DNA of 64,000 nucleotides. Source: Lingula anatina. Taxonomy: Eukaryota; Brachiopoda; Lingulata; Lingulida; Lingulidae. The translations under genes were made by a program, and so were the position numbers. Shown one piece after another: positions 36,112 to 46,650 of this stretch. Each line of letters starts with the position of its first letter. Position 1 is the stretch's first letter. The stretch lies in assembly GCF_001039355.2 (NCBI RefSeq), contig NW_019775965.1, positions 61,661 through 125,660 of the forward strand, in the 5' to 3' direction. The notes under the pieces were generated by a model that saw only the letters and a program-made list of their open reading frames with translations, ran no database searches and was not told the origin of the DNA.

Positions 36112-36274
36112 CTGGAATTTTCTTAAATGGGATTTCTTTTTTCTTGTCTGCCTCCAATATGTCCTGGTAATGAAAGGGTTTCACTGCGGCAGTAATGGAC
36201 GCCGTCTGCTGCCTCAGGAACTGATAGGAGATCTGACCAATTCTACAGCAGGATGACGACCTGTTGAGCAGCAT
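36112..36274 (-). CDS. Class I fumarate hydratase-like, N-terminal exon only
   Basis: The minus strand encodes 54 residues plus one base and then a donor (CCAG|GTAAG). The N-terminus, MLLNRSSSCCRIGQISYQFL, is rich in Arg, Ser and hydrophobics and lacks acid residues, as in a mitochondrial presequence. It is followed by VKPFHYQDILEADKKKEIPF, which resembles the start of bacterial-type class I (iron-sulphur) fumarases (KPFHYQ...). Fumarase interconverts fumarate and malate in the TCA cycle. GTTTTAG directly before the ATG could be an acceptor, so an untranslated exon may lie upstream. No later exon is visible at lower coordinates, where a 124-bp array and an N intervene. The call rests on one short motif and the presequence. 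Confidence 0.55.
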
Positions 36275-36689
36275 CTAAAACCATAGCAGAAATCACCTTA
36301 AACTAATGTATTGTACCTACTGACCCCCCTTTATTTACTAACACAGGTCGGTCTCCGACTCGCAGCTGCAATTTCTCCCTAAACTGACATTTATAAACAC
36401 TGTGCGGAACTCACGGAGAAGAAGCACGCACACGACAAATTCCTTCACTTGACTCACATTCATATCTGCAACCGCGCATCCTTATATTAGTTAATGTATT
36501 TTAGTTATGAGAGGAATGAAAATACACGATGGATAATACCTTTCTGACAGAACTGGAACAAATCGACAAACACAAAGTCGTCCTTCCAAACGACCTTCAC
36601 TTCACCTTTAGTTAAAAAGGGTTGATAATCGACACCGATGCTAAATGAGTTTATACGGGTTTGAACAAGAAAATGAGGGTTACGTACCT
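36275..36689. other. Upstream flank of the fumarase-like exon
   Basis: No gene seen. It may hold the promoter and leader exon of the minus-strand fumarase-like gene. Confidence 0.3.
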
Positions 36690-37074
36690 ATACTCCCCCG
36701 CACCGATACTCCCCCACTTCTTTACATCCCCGCACCGAAACTCCCCCGCACCGATACTCCCCCGCTTCTTTACATCCCTGCGCCGATACTCCCCCGCACC
36801 GAAACTCCCTCGCACCGATACACCCCCGCTGTTTTACATCCCCGCACCGATTACTCCCCCGCACTGATACTCCCTCGTACCGATACTCCGCAAAAACACT
36901 ACTCCCCAAAGGCATAGATTCCCTTGGCTTTGTAAACCCCATTCGTAATTTACAACACTTTCTATAATGCTTTTTTTCAAGATGCACCACCCTCTTGGGA
37001 CCCAGAATTGACTAATTTTATTCGAAATATATTGGGAAAAATAAAGAACGTTACACGAAGTCGATCTCAGACTT
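36690..37074. mobile_element. Partial left end of the CCCCGCACCGA element, duplicated
   Basis: Begins with repeated ACTCCCCCGCACCGA units. Bases 36785-37074 are the same as 37323-37612 by eye over 290 bases. The copy breaks off at the N at 37075. Confidence 0.85.
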
Positions 37075-37075
37075 N
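37075..37075. other. Single N: assembly join beside a 290-bp duplicate
   Basis: The N directly follows a segment repeated 540 bases downstream, as expected where two overlapping contigs or haplotypes were not merged. Confidence 0.8.
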
Positions 37076-37311
37076 GAAATGTCTGATGTACATGTGCTAT
37101 GTTACACAACATCATAATCAGGCTCAGTGGCAATAAGACGCCTTTTCCCGAGCTGTCCGAGATCAATCCGCTACTTAGATTCATTACTGTTTTGTAGTCT
37201 TCAGATAAGAATACTGGTAAGACGGAACTTTTTTTATTCATAAAGATCAAACATATCAACAAAACACCGGGGGCATAGCACCGGTGGTTTTAATAAGAAA
37301 GAACCCTCGTC

Positions 37312-38762
37312 GGGATCATGTCGATACTCCCCCGCACCGAAACTCCCTCGCACCGATACACCCCCGCTGTTTTACATCCCCGCACCGATTACTCCCCCGC
37401 ACTGATACTCCCTCGTACCGATACTCCGCAAAAACACTACTCCCCAAAGGCATAGATTCCCTTGGCTTTGTAAACCCCATTCGTAATTTACAACACTTTC
37501 TATAATGCTTTTTTTCAAGATGCACCACCCTCTTGGGACCCAGAATTGACTAATTTTATTCGAAATATATTGGGAAAAATAAAGAACGTTACACGAAGTC
37601 GATCTCAGACTTACATGTAGTGTGCAGCTTGACAGTACGTACATGTAGGTCTACAGCTCTTCCTTGTGATTTTTGAGAAATGTTTTTGCAAAATTAATTT
37701 CGTTCTCCTACTGTACTCAGTAGTTACTGTATATATATTGTTCGGCCTTTTATTTGTTTATTTATTTATTTATTTATTTTTTATTATTATTAACTTAAGG
37801 CAAAGTTATTTTTAATCTAAGATAACGCAGCTATGTCTTTTTTTTTTTCAGGCAACGATGAATTCGTAAAATTATTAAGTAATAAAAAAGAAGTGCTAAA
37901 GCGCTTCGTTTTCTGTCTTTTTCCCCCAACCTTCTTCTCTGCTCTTTAAGCTTCTTTCCCTTGTCTTTTGAATCTGAATTAGATTAGAATCTGAATTGAG
38001 CAAAATTCAAATTTTTTGAAAATTGTTGCACAACGAAATTGTCGAGACACGAGCATGCGTCGTGAGCACGCCTTTTATACTCGCAGTCCCGTCGTGTTTT
38101 CGATTTTGTTCGTTATAGATGTGAGGGCGTGCGCCGTACTCAACACTCAAAGGGCTCTTTCTCCTTCATTTCTTGCGGCGTGCATCTTGGACCAGGCAAG
38201 TCTCACTTGCAAACCAATCGCAAACTCCTTAGAAAGGGAGCAAATTACGCTTGCGGCCTCGCTGTTCGCAGATTATTCGTAGAATCTATTGGAAATGTTC
38301 AATATCCTCCGTATGTGCTTACATACGTGCGATCTCGAAATTTCGCATAAAGGACTTACACATTGTGGTACATGAGATTCTCCGCAAAATTTGGACTTAA
38401 ACGGGTCGTAGATTTTGATCCACTTACCTAGACTGACCCTAACCTGTATAATTAAATGGAGGGTTGACTCTGTTACTCGATCCTCAGTTTCGTCAAAATT
38501 GCATAGGGGGAGTAATGATGCGGGGGAGTATCGGTGCGGGGGAGTAACGGTGCGGGGAAACAACAACGCGGGTGAGTATCGGTGCGGGGGAGTAACGGTG
38601 CGCGTATAACGGCAATTTTACAGGGGGTTTATCGATGCGGGGATCTATCGGTGTGGGGTCGTATCGATGTGCATAATGCAAAAATTTACTAAGGGGGAGT
38701 ATCGGTGCGGGGGAGTAACGGTGCGGGGGAGTATCGGTGCGGGGGAGTATCGGCATGACCCC
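37312..38762. mobile_element. 1.45-kb terminal-inverted-repeat element with CCCCGCACCGATACT arrays
   Basis: Left end GGGATCATGTCGATACTCCC, right end the complement GGGAGTATCGGCATGACCCC. Both ends carry arrays of the 15-mer ACTCCCCCGCACCGA (inverted on the right, about 38510-38760). The interior (37620-38500) has no recognisable transposase; open frames there match nothing. TTTTAATAA occurs just outside both ends but not at matching distances. Confidence 0.75.
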
Positions 38763-38892
38763 TTTTAATAAAAAGGAAAATGGCGTTCATTCTCTTCCAT
38801 TAAAAAAAATTAAAGTATTTAAGCAAAATTTGTAACGATATATTAACGTTTCTAATAACAAGTGAAATCAAATTATTCCGAACAGAGCACAT

Positions 38893-39140
38893 ATCTGGTT
38901 ATATGTACATTATTGACTTCCTGGATGTCATTTCAGTCTCCCAAAACGACACATACACGTTATTACTGACACCAGTTAAAGACTTGACTTTATATATGTA
39001 CATTATTGACTTTCTGGATGTCATTTCAGTCTCCCAAAACGACACATACACGTTATTACTGACACCAGTTAAAGACTTGACTTTATATATGTACATTATT
39101 GACTTCCTGGATGTCATTTCAGTCTCCCAAAACAACACTC
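38893..39140. repeat. ~93-bp tandem repeat, three copies
   Basis: ATATGTACATTATTGACTT followed by GGATGTCATTTCAGTCTCCC recurs three times. Both strands are open by chance across it. Confidence 0.9.
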
Positions 39141-39154
39141 ATTTACACGTTATA

Positions 39155-39322
39155 CAGGCCCGTAGCCAGCAATTTCAAAAGGGGGGTTCTTTTTCTGAAA
39201 AAGTGGACCTTTTTCCATAAAAACTTCATGCACCTAGATAAAATTTTACCCAGAGAGGACCTTTTCCCAGCAAAAGGGGTGGTTCTTTCAAACCCCCCGA
39301 ACCCCCCCTGGCTACAGGCCTG
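39155..39322. mobile_element. 168-bp MITE with TTATA target duplication
   Basis: Ends are inverted (CAGGCCCGTAGCCAG / CTGGCTACAGGCCTG) and TTATA flanks both sides (39150-39154 and 39323-39327). The interior is G/C-run rich and non-coding. Confidence 0.85.
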
Positions 39323-39682
39323 TTATATGTATGCGTGGATATACCACCACTGAGTTACTGTACTGTGCCAAATTTAAAACACTTAGAAATGTAGCATATC
39401 ACCTGAAATATCCGACTAACTTATAACATATAATCAGATATAAGCTGCTCATATTCTTAGAATAAATCCGTGGAAAATACGCTTTGGATATTTTTGTCAC
39501 CCGTGAAAACCACTATTTATTTCCCGAGATGCTTAAGAGATTATTGCAGAGCATAGCCATCTATGGGGGTCAGGTTTTTTTTTTTTTTTTTTAACATCTT
39601 TATTCTCAAGAGGGTTAAATATTGATACAGTATAAATAAAGGTGGCAATTCGCCTAGGCATTATATGCTCACCTTTTAAATC

Positions 39683-39716
<34 letters not shown>

Positions 39717-39985
39717 GGAAAAGACAGTGACGAGGACATGAGTGGCATTAGTTTTGGGGTCACGTGGTCTGGTAACAAGCTCGAATATCAGAATAAAGCT
39801 ATAACTGCCGTTTTTGTGGCAAAACAGAATATATTATATTTCTATGAGTTGTTTACAATGTTTTTATTGTGAAATATAGATCTCATACGATGAGTTCTTA
39901 TACCACAAGTACTTCTACTAATTCTAAAATTACTGTACCAGCTAATGAATATAGATCTATACATGTAGGTGAATGTATAGATCTA
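39323..39985. other. Unassigned sequence with T-run and (AAT)n microsatellite
   Basis: A T-run lies at 39572-39592 and an AAT repeat at 39684-39716. No gene recognised. Confidence 0.6.
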
Positions 39986-41606
39986 CCGACTTGACATTGA
40001 ATATGGACTATTTCAGTTTTGAAGGTATGCCTGGGTAAAATGCGTTCTTTTTTTCAAGAAAAAAAAACGATCTCATATAAGATATGTGAATGAAGAAGTG
40101 TGTAGTTAGGTATGTTGCGCTGCTGCATTGTGTAATGGGTAGTGCTCCTTTGGCCTGATCAAAGCTTGGCTTTCGCAACACATGGTTCTGTCAAAAAGTA
40201 TCCATATATCGGCAACTACTGCATAGAAGAATTAAAAATTTTGCACGCAAGCGGTCGGTTTTGCAGAGCGTAAAATGAGCCAAGCAGTGTATTACATAAT
40301 TTTTAATCTGTGGCAGAATGGCGCGAAAAAGACTGACATTGTTAGACAGATAATTGTGCCAAACGGAACTCCCCGCACAGTTTGATAGAGGAATGCCCAG
40401 ACTAATGTACCTGGACTGAGGTCTAACCCAGTGTATCGAAATCTTATTACCAGGGTACAGTACTCAATGTCTTTCGGGATCTTCTACTGCAACTTAACAA
40501 AAACCACCCAGTCCGTTCAGAATGACGGGTAAAATGCCGCCAAAACGCATTTTTAAAGGCCCTTCGCGAACACCAAACTGGTCTTAGCAGGTTAGAATAC
40601 TAGACGGCCTCCGAGGAATCAACAGTAAACAGCAAACCATCGTCGTCTGTTCCTCTAATGAATTGGAGACCATTACCGTTTCTGGATAAGAACACTGAAA
40701 CCGCGTGGCTTTCTTTATTGAGGTCAGATTTCACCTACCGCTCAACTAGTCAAAACAGAATTTACAGACATCCAGAAGAGGTATACGCGCGACGAAGCGT
40801 GTGCCGCGTCTGAAGTAACAAGGGCCATTGACGGCGTCAGTATTTATCGATGACCACATTGGTACCAAAACACCAATGGTGGTCATCGATAAAAACCTGA
40901 ACCAGATCAAAGGAAGGAATAATCTGGGAACCATTTGACTATCATTTGATAGGGGGCACCTTAGTAACAATTTTAGTTTGCATGGTGAGATTGTCGGTTC
41001 ACACAGAGCACTTTTAATACCAGATAACTCACAGAACGAACGGAATGAGCAGCTACATTGGTCATCAAAATCGCCATATTTGAACCACATTGACAATATG
41101 TTGGTAGGGCATTACTCGCCGAATCAACGGCATACATGTCCTACATCAAAACTGGACCAAATTGGACAAATTTTGACTGATGCCTGGTATGTTATTTCAG
41201 ATTGAACTCTAAAAGAACCCATCCCAAGAAACGTCTTGCCGCTTCAGAGCCCTGGTAGCAACCAGAAGAGGTCAGTCGTAACAGCAACCGTTGTTGTGAC
41301 TAGACACTGACATGAGGGTCTTTTGTGGAGCGTGTAACTCTTTTACAGACGATAATTAGGAAAATATGGAGTTCCAAAATATAGTTTTTAATGGCTGTCG
41401 TATGACATAGAATAGGCAATATATTTTTGTTTGCTTCACTGGCGAATTCAATTAATGAAATGATGTCTCAATGACATCTAAGAGATAACTAAAAGTTATT
41501 AAAACAAGATTTTAATCCTTATTTCCATTTATCAGTCAGCAAAATAGGAAAAAAACTAATGAAAAATGATTTGGAAAAAAATATTCCATATTAAATGTCA
41601 AGTCTG
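39986..41606 (+). mobile_element. Tc1/mariner-like element, copy 2 (both ends present)
   Basis: 1.62 kb with inverted ends (CCGACTTGACATTGAATATGG / CCATATTAAATGTCAAGTCTG) flanked by TA on both sides, the Tc1/mariner target. The interior has a decayed transposase: an N-terminal MARKRLTLL-like stretch near 40319 and a C-terminal HWSSKSPYLNHIDNM near 41056, where the catalytic glutamate region (PIEH in active relatives) reads HIDN. Several stops and shifts make it inactive. Confidence 0.8.
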
Positions 41607-41608
41607 TA

Positions 41609-43125
41609 GCCTACATTCATTAGCTAATACATGCACAATGTATTTTTGGGTAAAATCTGTCGGAAAATAATATCTGTCAATTAGCTCCTTTCTTTATCGT
41701 TATACATTTCATTACAATCAATATCAGCTTCTTTATTTTTCATTTTTCCAGGATTCACAGATGAGGAGCTTTTTTGTCTGTATGTGTCAGTATGTGTTCT
41801 GGCATTCTTTACCTGTTTACGGCAAATTGGATGAGAGTAAACCATTTTCATATTTTATGTGCACTGCAGGCTTCTCAACAATGATCGACTCACAAATTAG
41901 CGATATTTTTTGTTACACATACAAAAGTCTGAAAGCGATATATATAAAAAGGGACTTTTAGCTCTTATTTTGTTATATTTCTGTGTTTTGTTTAATTGAA
42001 ATTAAACTATATACAGATATACAATGCATGTTAGTATATGTATTCAGATAGCAGTGCAATGTCCCAAAATAGTTGAGCTTTACATTTCTAGATCCTCATT
42101 ATAACCCATTATAAGACATAGTAACATATTTTCTTTCAGCAAGAATATTCTATGTTATTTTTGTGATTTTAGTTTTATTTTTATTCTGAGTATTACTCAC
42201 CAATTTAAGATTATAAGTGTATCTGTGCCCTTTATTTGGGCTACGCCCATGGGTTACGCCCATGACAAATAAAATGTTGTCAGAACGCGTAGGCCCCACT
42301 GTTCATTCATTGGTACTGTTCATTCCTCAGTCATTCCAAAAAATTTGTAAACAAAGTTTCCCGTGTAATTTTATTTTCCTAACGATGGACGATGCAGGTA
42401 AATTGCCAAGGAAGTATTTTTGGTCTTCTTGTTGTCCAGGTGGATTTCGTGTTTGTTATTGTGATTTTTGACCATCTAGCGAAAAGGAAAATTTTGCAAC
42501 TTGTGATATCACCTTGGACGATATTGACATTAAGAATGCAAGTATATGATAAATGAATTGGTGATATTTATTATTTGTGGATATGTTATTTGCTCCAGAC
42601 ATTGGCTTAAATAATTATATGGACCTCGGTTGACCTGAACCAAAGTCACATCATATATAGTATTGTATTGTAGATATTGCTTAGATTTTAGTTAAGGAAG
42701 CAATATGTTTTGACGGACATTTTGAATTTTTGCTAAAAGTTACGCGCTTAAGTGTAAACACTAGAAGTGCTATGCCCTTCTGATAGAATAAACATCCAAA
42801 GAAGCTCTAAATAAAGTATATCTTGTGACTTCTGGTCGTTTTTCTATTTTTCCTCATAAATTGACGACCATATTGAAAAATGCTCAATATCTCAGAAGTA
42901 GCAAAGAGGCTCATTTTGCTTCTCTTGTGATCGGCCTAAAGGATTCGTTTCCACGATAAAAGTTTACAGGAAAGAACATTGCAAGCTTCGACTGTTGGGC
43001 CTGTGGGAGTGGTGACTGGACTTCTCTGTATTATCCAAATGATAACGCTAAAAGGAAACAAAACTAAACTATTTCATCACCATTTTTATTTCCACCTTTT
43101 CACAGTATCTTCCCAGATTTTCTAC
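41609..43125. other. Unassigned intergenic sequence
   Basis: AT-rich with no recognised gene. An ATG at about 42385 (MDDA) is followed at once by a donor-like GCAG|GTAAAT, which could be a tiny first exon, but nothing supports it. Confidence 0.3.
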
Positions 43126-43129
43126 ACTT

Positions 43130-43440
43130 AAATATCCCAAAGAACACAATTAAAATGGAAAGAACCCCCAATGAACATTAAATATTGATGATATCCTCCC
43201 AGAAAGCTATATTGAAATATACCAAAATACACAATTAAAAGGGAAAAAATAACCCCCAATTATCATGAAATTTTAACAATTACTTTCAGATTACTACAGG
43301 TACATTTAAACACCCCAAAACAGAATAAAAGTGAAGAAGAACTCCAATTAACATGATGTTTGCACAATATCCAATTAGATTACTACAATGAAATAGAAAT
43401 ACCCCAAAACGCATAATAAAAGTAAAGAGGCCCAATTAAT
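43130..43440. repeat. ~88-bp diverged tandem repeat, four copies
   Basis: Blocks with CCCAAA...ACACAATTAAAA and CCCCAATTAACAT recur near 43137, 43222, 43315 and 43402, quite diverged. Confidence 0.65.
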
Positions 43441-43833
43441 TTATATCTCATTCCTGTCTTTTTTACCTGTACTGTACCTCTAGCCACACAATAAGATGCA
43501 GTGATTCTACACTCTTGCCCAAAATGGTTGGTACACGGAAATTTTGGGAGGCATATTGCCCTGTTTCTTTCATTATTATTGTTATTATCAAATTAATACT
43601 GTTTATATTGTTAAATATGTGAAGCTGGAGGATTGGTAAAGTCAAGGAGAAACAAACAATGCAAATGTGAAAAAAGCGTTAATTTATTTAGGGTATTTTT
43701 TCTCATGCCCCCAAAAAGAGTACTTTTTTTGCATAACAGTACCAAGTGAAAAATTAAACATAAATGTATACTGTGATTGACAATTAATATGAAATTAGGG
43801 GAAATTGTCAAGAAACATCTTCAGAGTTCATTA

Positions 43834-44313
43834 TTAATCTAAATAGCGGGCATGCCCACCCCGAGCTTGGATTATGGCCGCCAGACGGCGTGGCATACTG
43901 TGAACTAGAGTTACAGCTCTTTGAAGAGGAATTCTGGTCCATTCATCTTGCAGGGCATCTCGCAGTTCATCTAGATTTGCAGGGGGCACGTTTCTCCTCT
44001 GAATGGCACGACCAAGTTCGTCCCACATGTGCTCAATTGGGTTTGCACCTGGGCTTCTTGCTGGCTGTGGCATCGGCTGAATGTTGTTTTTTCGAATATA
44101 GTCAGCAATTGAGCGGTCTGTTTGGGGAGTTGGATTGTCATGTTGCAATCAAAACTTGTCTCTGTATATTCCTCTTGCGAACGGCTCCAGGTACTGCTGG
44201 AGAATGTCTCTGTATCTGGCAGCGTTAAGGTTTTCATCCAGAGGAAGCAATGGGCAAATACCGTTGCTGCAAATGGCACCCCAAACATATACAGAACCAC
44301 CTCCTCCAGCTAT
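43834..44313 (-). pseudogene. Tc1-like transposase C-terminal half, left arm
   Basis: Minus-strand frames give the segment with LQHDNPTPQT (second catalytic Asp) and ANPIEHMWDELGRAIQRRN (catalytic Glu), ending GGHARYLD. A frame break lies near 44150. The N-terminal half is absent, so it cannot transpose by itself. Confidence 0.8.
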
Positions 44314-44368
44314 GAGAGTACGTAGGCTCCCTGGGGAGAGGCTGTTAAATGGAAATATCCAGGAAACA

Positions 44369-44848
44369 ATAGCTGGAGGAGGTGGTTCTGTACATGTATG
44401 GGGTGCCATTCGCAGCAACGGTATATGCCCATTGCTTCCCCTGGACGAAAACCTTAACGCTGCCAGATACAGAGACATTCTCCAGCAGAACCTGGAGCCG
44501 TTCACAAGACGGATATACAGAGACAAGTTAAGATTGCAACACGACAATCCAACTCCTCAAACAGTCCGCTTAATTGCAGACTTTATCCTACAAAACAACA
44601 TTCAGCTGATGCCACAGCCAGCAAGAAGCCCAGATGCAAACTCAATTGAGCACATGTGGGACGAACTTGGTCGTGCTATTCAGAGGAGAAACCTTCCCCC
44701 TGCAAATCTAGATGAACTGCGAGTTCCCCTTCAAAATGAATGGACCAGAATTCCTCTCCAAAGAGCTGTAACTCTAGTTCACAGTATGCCACGCCGTCTG
44801 GCGGCCAGTATCCAAGCTCGGGGTGGGCATGCCCGCTATTTAGATTAA
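44369..44848 (+). pseudogene. Tc1-like transposase C-terminal half, right arm
   Basis: Open from AGGGGSVHVWGAI through HDNPTPQT and IEHMWDELGRAIQRRN to GGHARYLD and a stop. The open frame begins earlier, at 44135, but its first ~75 codons are antisense to the left-arm transposase plus the spacer and so are not genuine protein. Confidence 0.85.
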
Positions 44849-45174
44849 TAATGAACTCTGAAGATGATTCTTGACAATCCCCCCTAATTTCATATTAATT
44901 GTCAATCACAGTATAAATTTATGTTTAATTTTTCACTTGGTACTGTTATGCAAAAAAAGTACTCTTTTTGGGGGCATGAGAAAAAATACCCTAAATAAAT
45001 TTACGCTTTTTTCACATTTGCATTGTTTGTTTCTCCTTGACTTTACCAATCCTCCAGCTTCACATATTTAACAATATAAACAGTATTAATTTGATAATAT
45101 CAATAATAATGAAAGAAACAGGGCGATACGCCTCCCAAAATTTCCGTGTACCAACCATTTTGGGCAAGAGTGTA

Positions 45175-45812
45175 TTTGCACAAATATTCTAAAGTATCAT
45201 CACTAGTTTTTCAAAATGACTTTGCAAGTAGTTTATTTTGAATTAGTTACATTTTTTTTCATTTCATTGGAGTGTAAACATACGAGACAATTCCTCATCA
45301 CCTTGGTGAAAAAACAATGACAGGTAAAAGGAAATGCATGATAACCACATTAGTTTGTTGTAAAGTTCCATTCAAAGATATATCAGTACTTTCGGTAAGT
45401 AAATGTATGATAAACATACAGTAAAAATATACGCAGCACGTTATCTGAAAGTCCCGGTTTTTGTTTAGATTACCAGTTATAACAATTTAGTTGAAAGCGC
45501 TTTGTCTGACATTTTGCAAAAAACAATAATTTTTATCTGTCATTTTAAATTGTAAATATAGACCTGCAATTGAGTGTCCTTATAAACTGATTATTTTAAC
45601 TTACAGACAAAAATGTATGATACCCAATTAAATAGATTAAATGCAGATAGAATACAATTAATTAAAAGACAATAAGATAAAACCCAATTTGATCAAGAAT
45701 CCTCAACATGCAGTTTATCTTGACTGTAAACCGTTCCTTTGTTCTTGGCTTTACTTTACTATGCTGTTTGATGATGTTTATAGTCTCTTCTCCTTCTGAG
45801 CTCAGCAACTTA

Positions 45813-45901
<89 letters not shown>

Positions 45902-46650
45902 GCATTCTACATATCATAATATGATACAGACCGTAGCTAGTTTTGAAGGAAACATGAATACTTCTATAATCAGTGTGCAAGTACCAGCCTGGTGATGATA
46001 CTTATTTATTTATTTATTTTTTTTTTTTTCAAATCATAATGTAATCACTGTTGACTCCAAGATTGCTTCTCTAAAAAAAAACCTAAGGACACATGAGAAC
46101 TAACGTACGCCAGTGAATTTGATATCTCTGACCAAAGTAAGGTACCCAGTCTTTGCAGCTGAGTATGTTAGTGGTTCAAAATGAATCCACAGGTGAACAG
46201 AGGGATTGCAAGGCAATGTAGAGAAAAAAGTATGCTGTGCACGCAAAAGATCAATCAAATAGATCATTCAATGCATCACTCAAATAAAGATTGGCATCGC
46301 AAAAGAAGGACCAATTTTAGCACTTTCTGGTCGGAAGCTAGATACATATATCAATCATTCTTGGTCTCTTAAAAATTTGCCAAATGACGTAGTAAAGTAT
46401 GGCGCATAACTGCTGTGCACACAGTAGTAAAGATTTAAACAAGAGACAGAATGACCAAGGCTTTTATAAAGCACACAATGAAAACAGAAAGTATCTGAAA
46501 TATGACAAGATTCCCTTTGTTACTTCTTTAATTCATGCTATTTGAAACTACATGAGGGTATGTGGTCGGGTATTGTGGCAAATATTTTCTCCATAAGTAA
46601 CTTTAACATTTAGCAGTCAAATACAATGCGGTAGAACAGTAATATCTTAC
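45175..46650. other. Unassigned sequence with poly(A)/(TA)n microsatellite
   Basis: An A-run and (TA)n run lie at 45811-45900, with T-runs near 46000-46030. Further 3' exons of the minus-strand SMB-vWD gene should lie here or beyond, but none could be recognised. Confidence 0.5.

Larger units (their letters stand above)
43510..45172. mobile_element. Palindromic (foldback) Tc1-like element
   Basis: Left arm 43510-44313 and right arm 44369-45172 are inverted copies, about 93% alike by eye over 800 bases, around a 55-bp spacer. Outer ends read CACTCTTGCCCAAAATGG and are flanked by TA. Each arm carries the C-terminal half of the same transposase pointing outward, so both lack the DNA-binding N-terminus and first catalytic Asp. 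Confidence 0.9.

Noticed and set aside
36645-38756. Pro/Thr- and Gly/Val-rich open frames on both strands
   Set aside because: Translations of the ACTCCCCCGCACCGA arrays; present on both strands because of the repeats.
40110-40190. tRNA-like or SINE-like sequence
   Set aside because: A weak A-box-like word inside the Tc1 copy, without a B box.
42385-42397. Tiny first coding exon (MDDA then donor)
   Set aside because: No downstream exon or transcript support; such combinations occur by chance.
44135-44368. N-terminal part of the 237-codon open frame
   Set aside because: It is antisense to the left-arm transposase plus the spacer, so only the part after 44369 is transposase.
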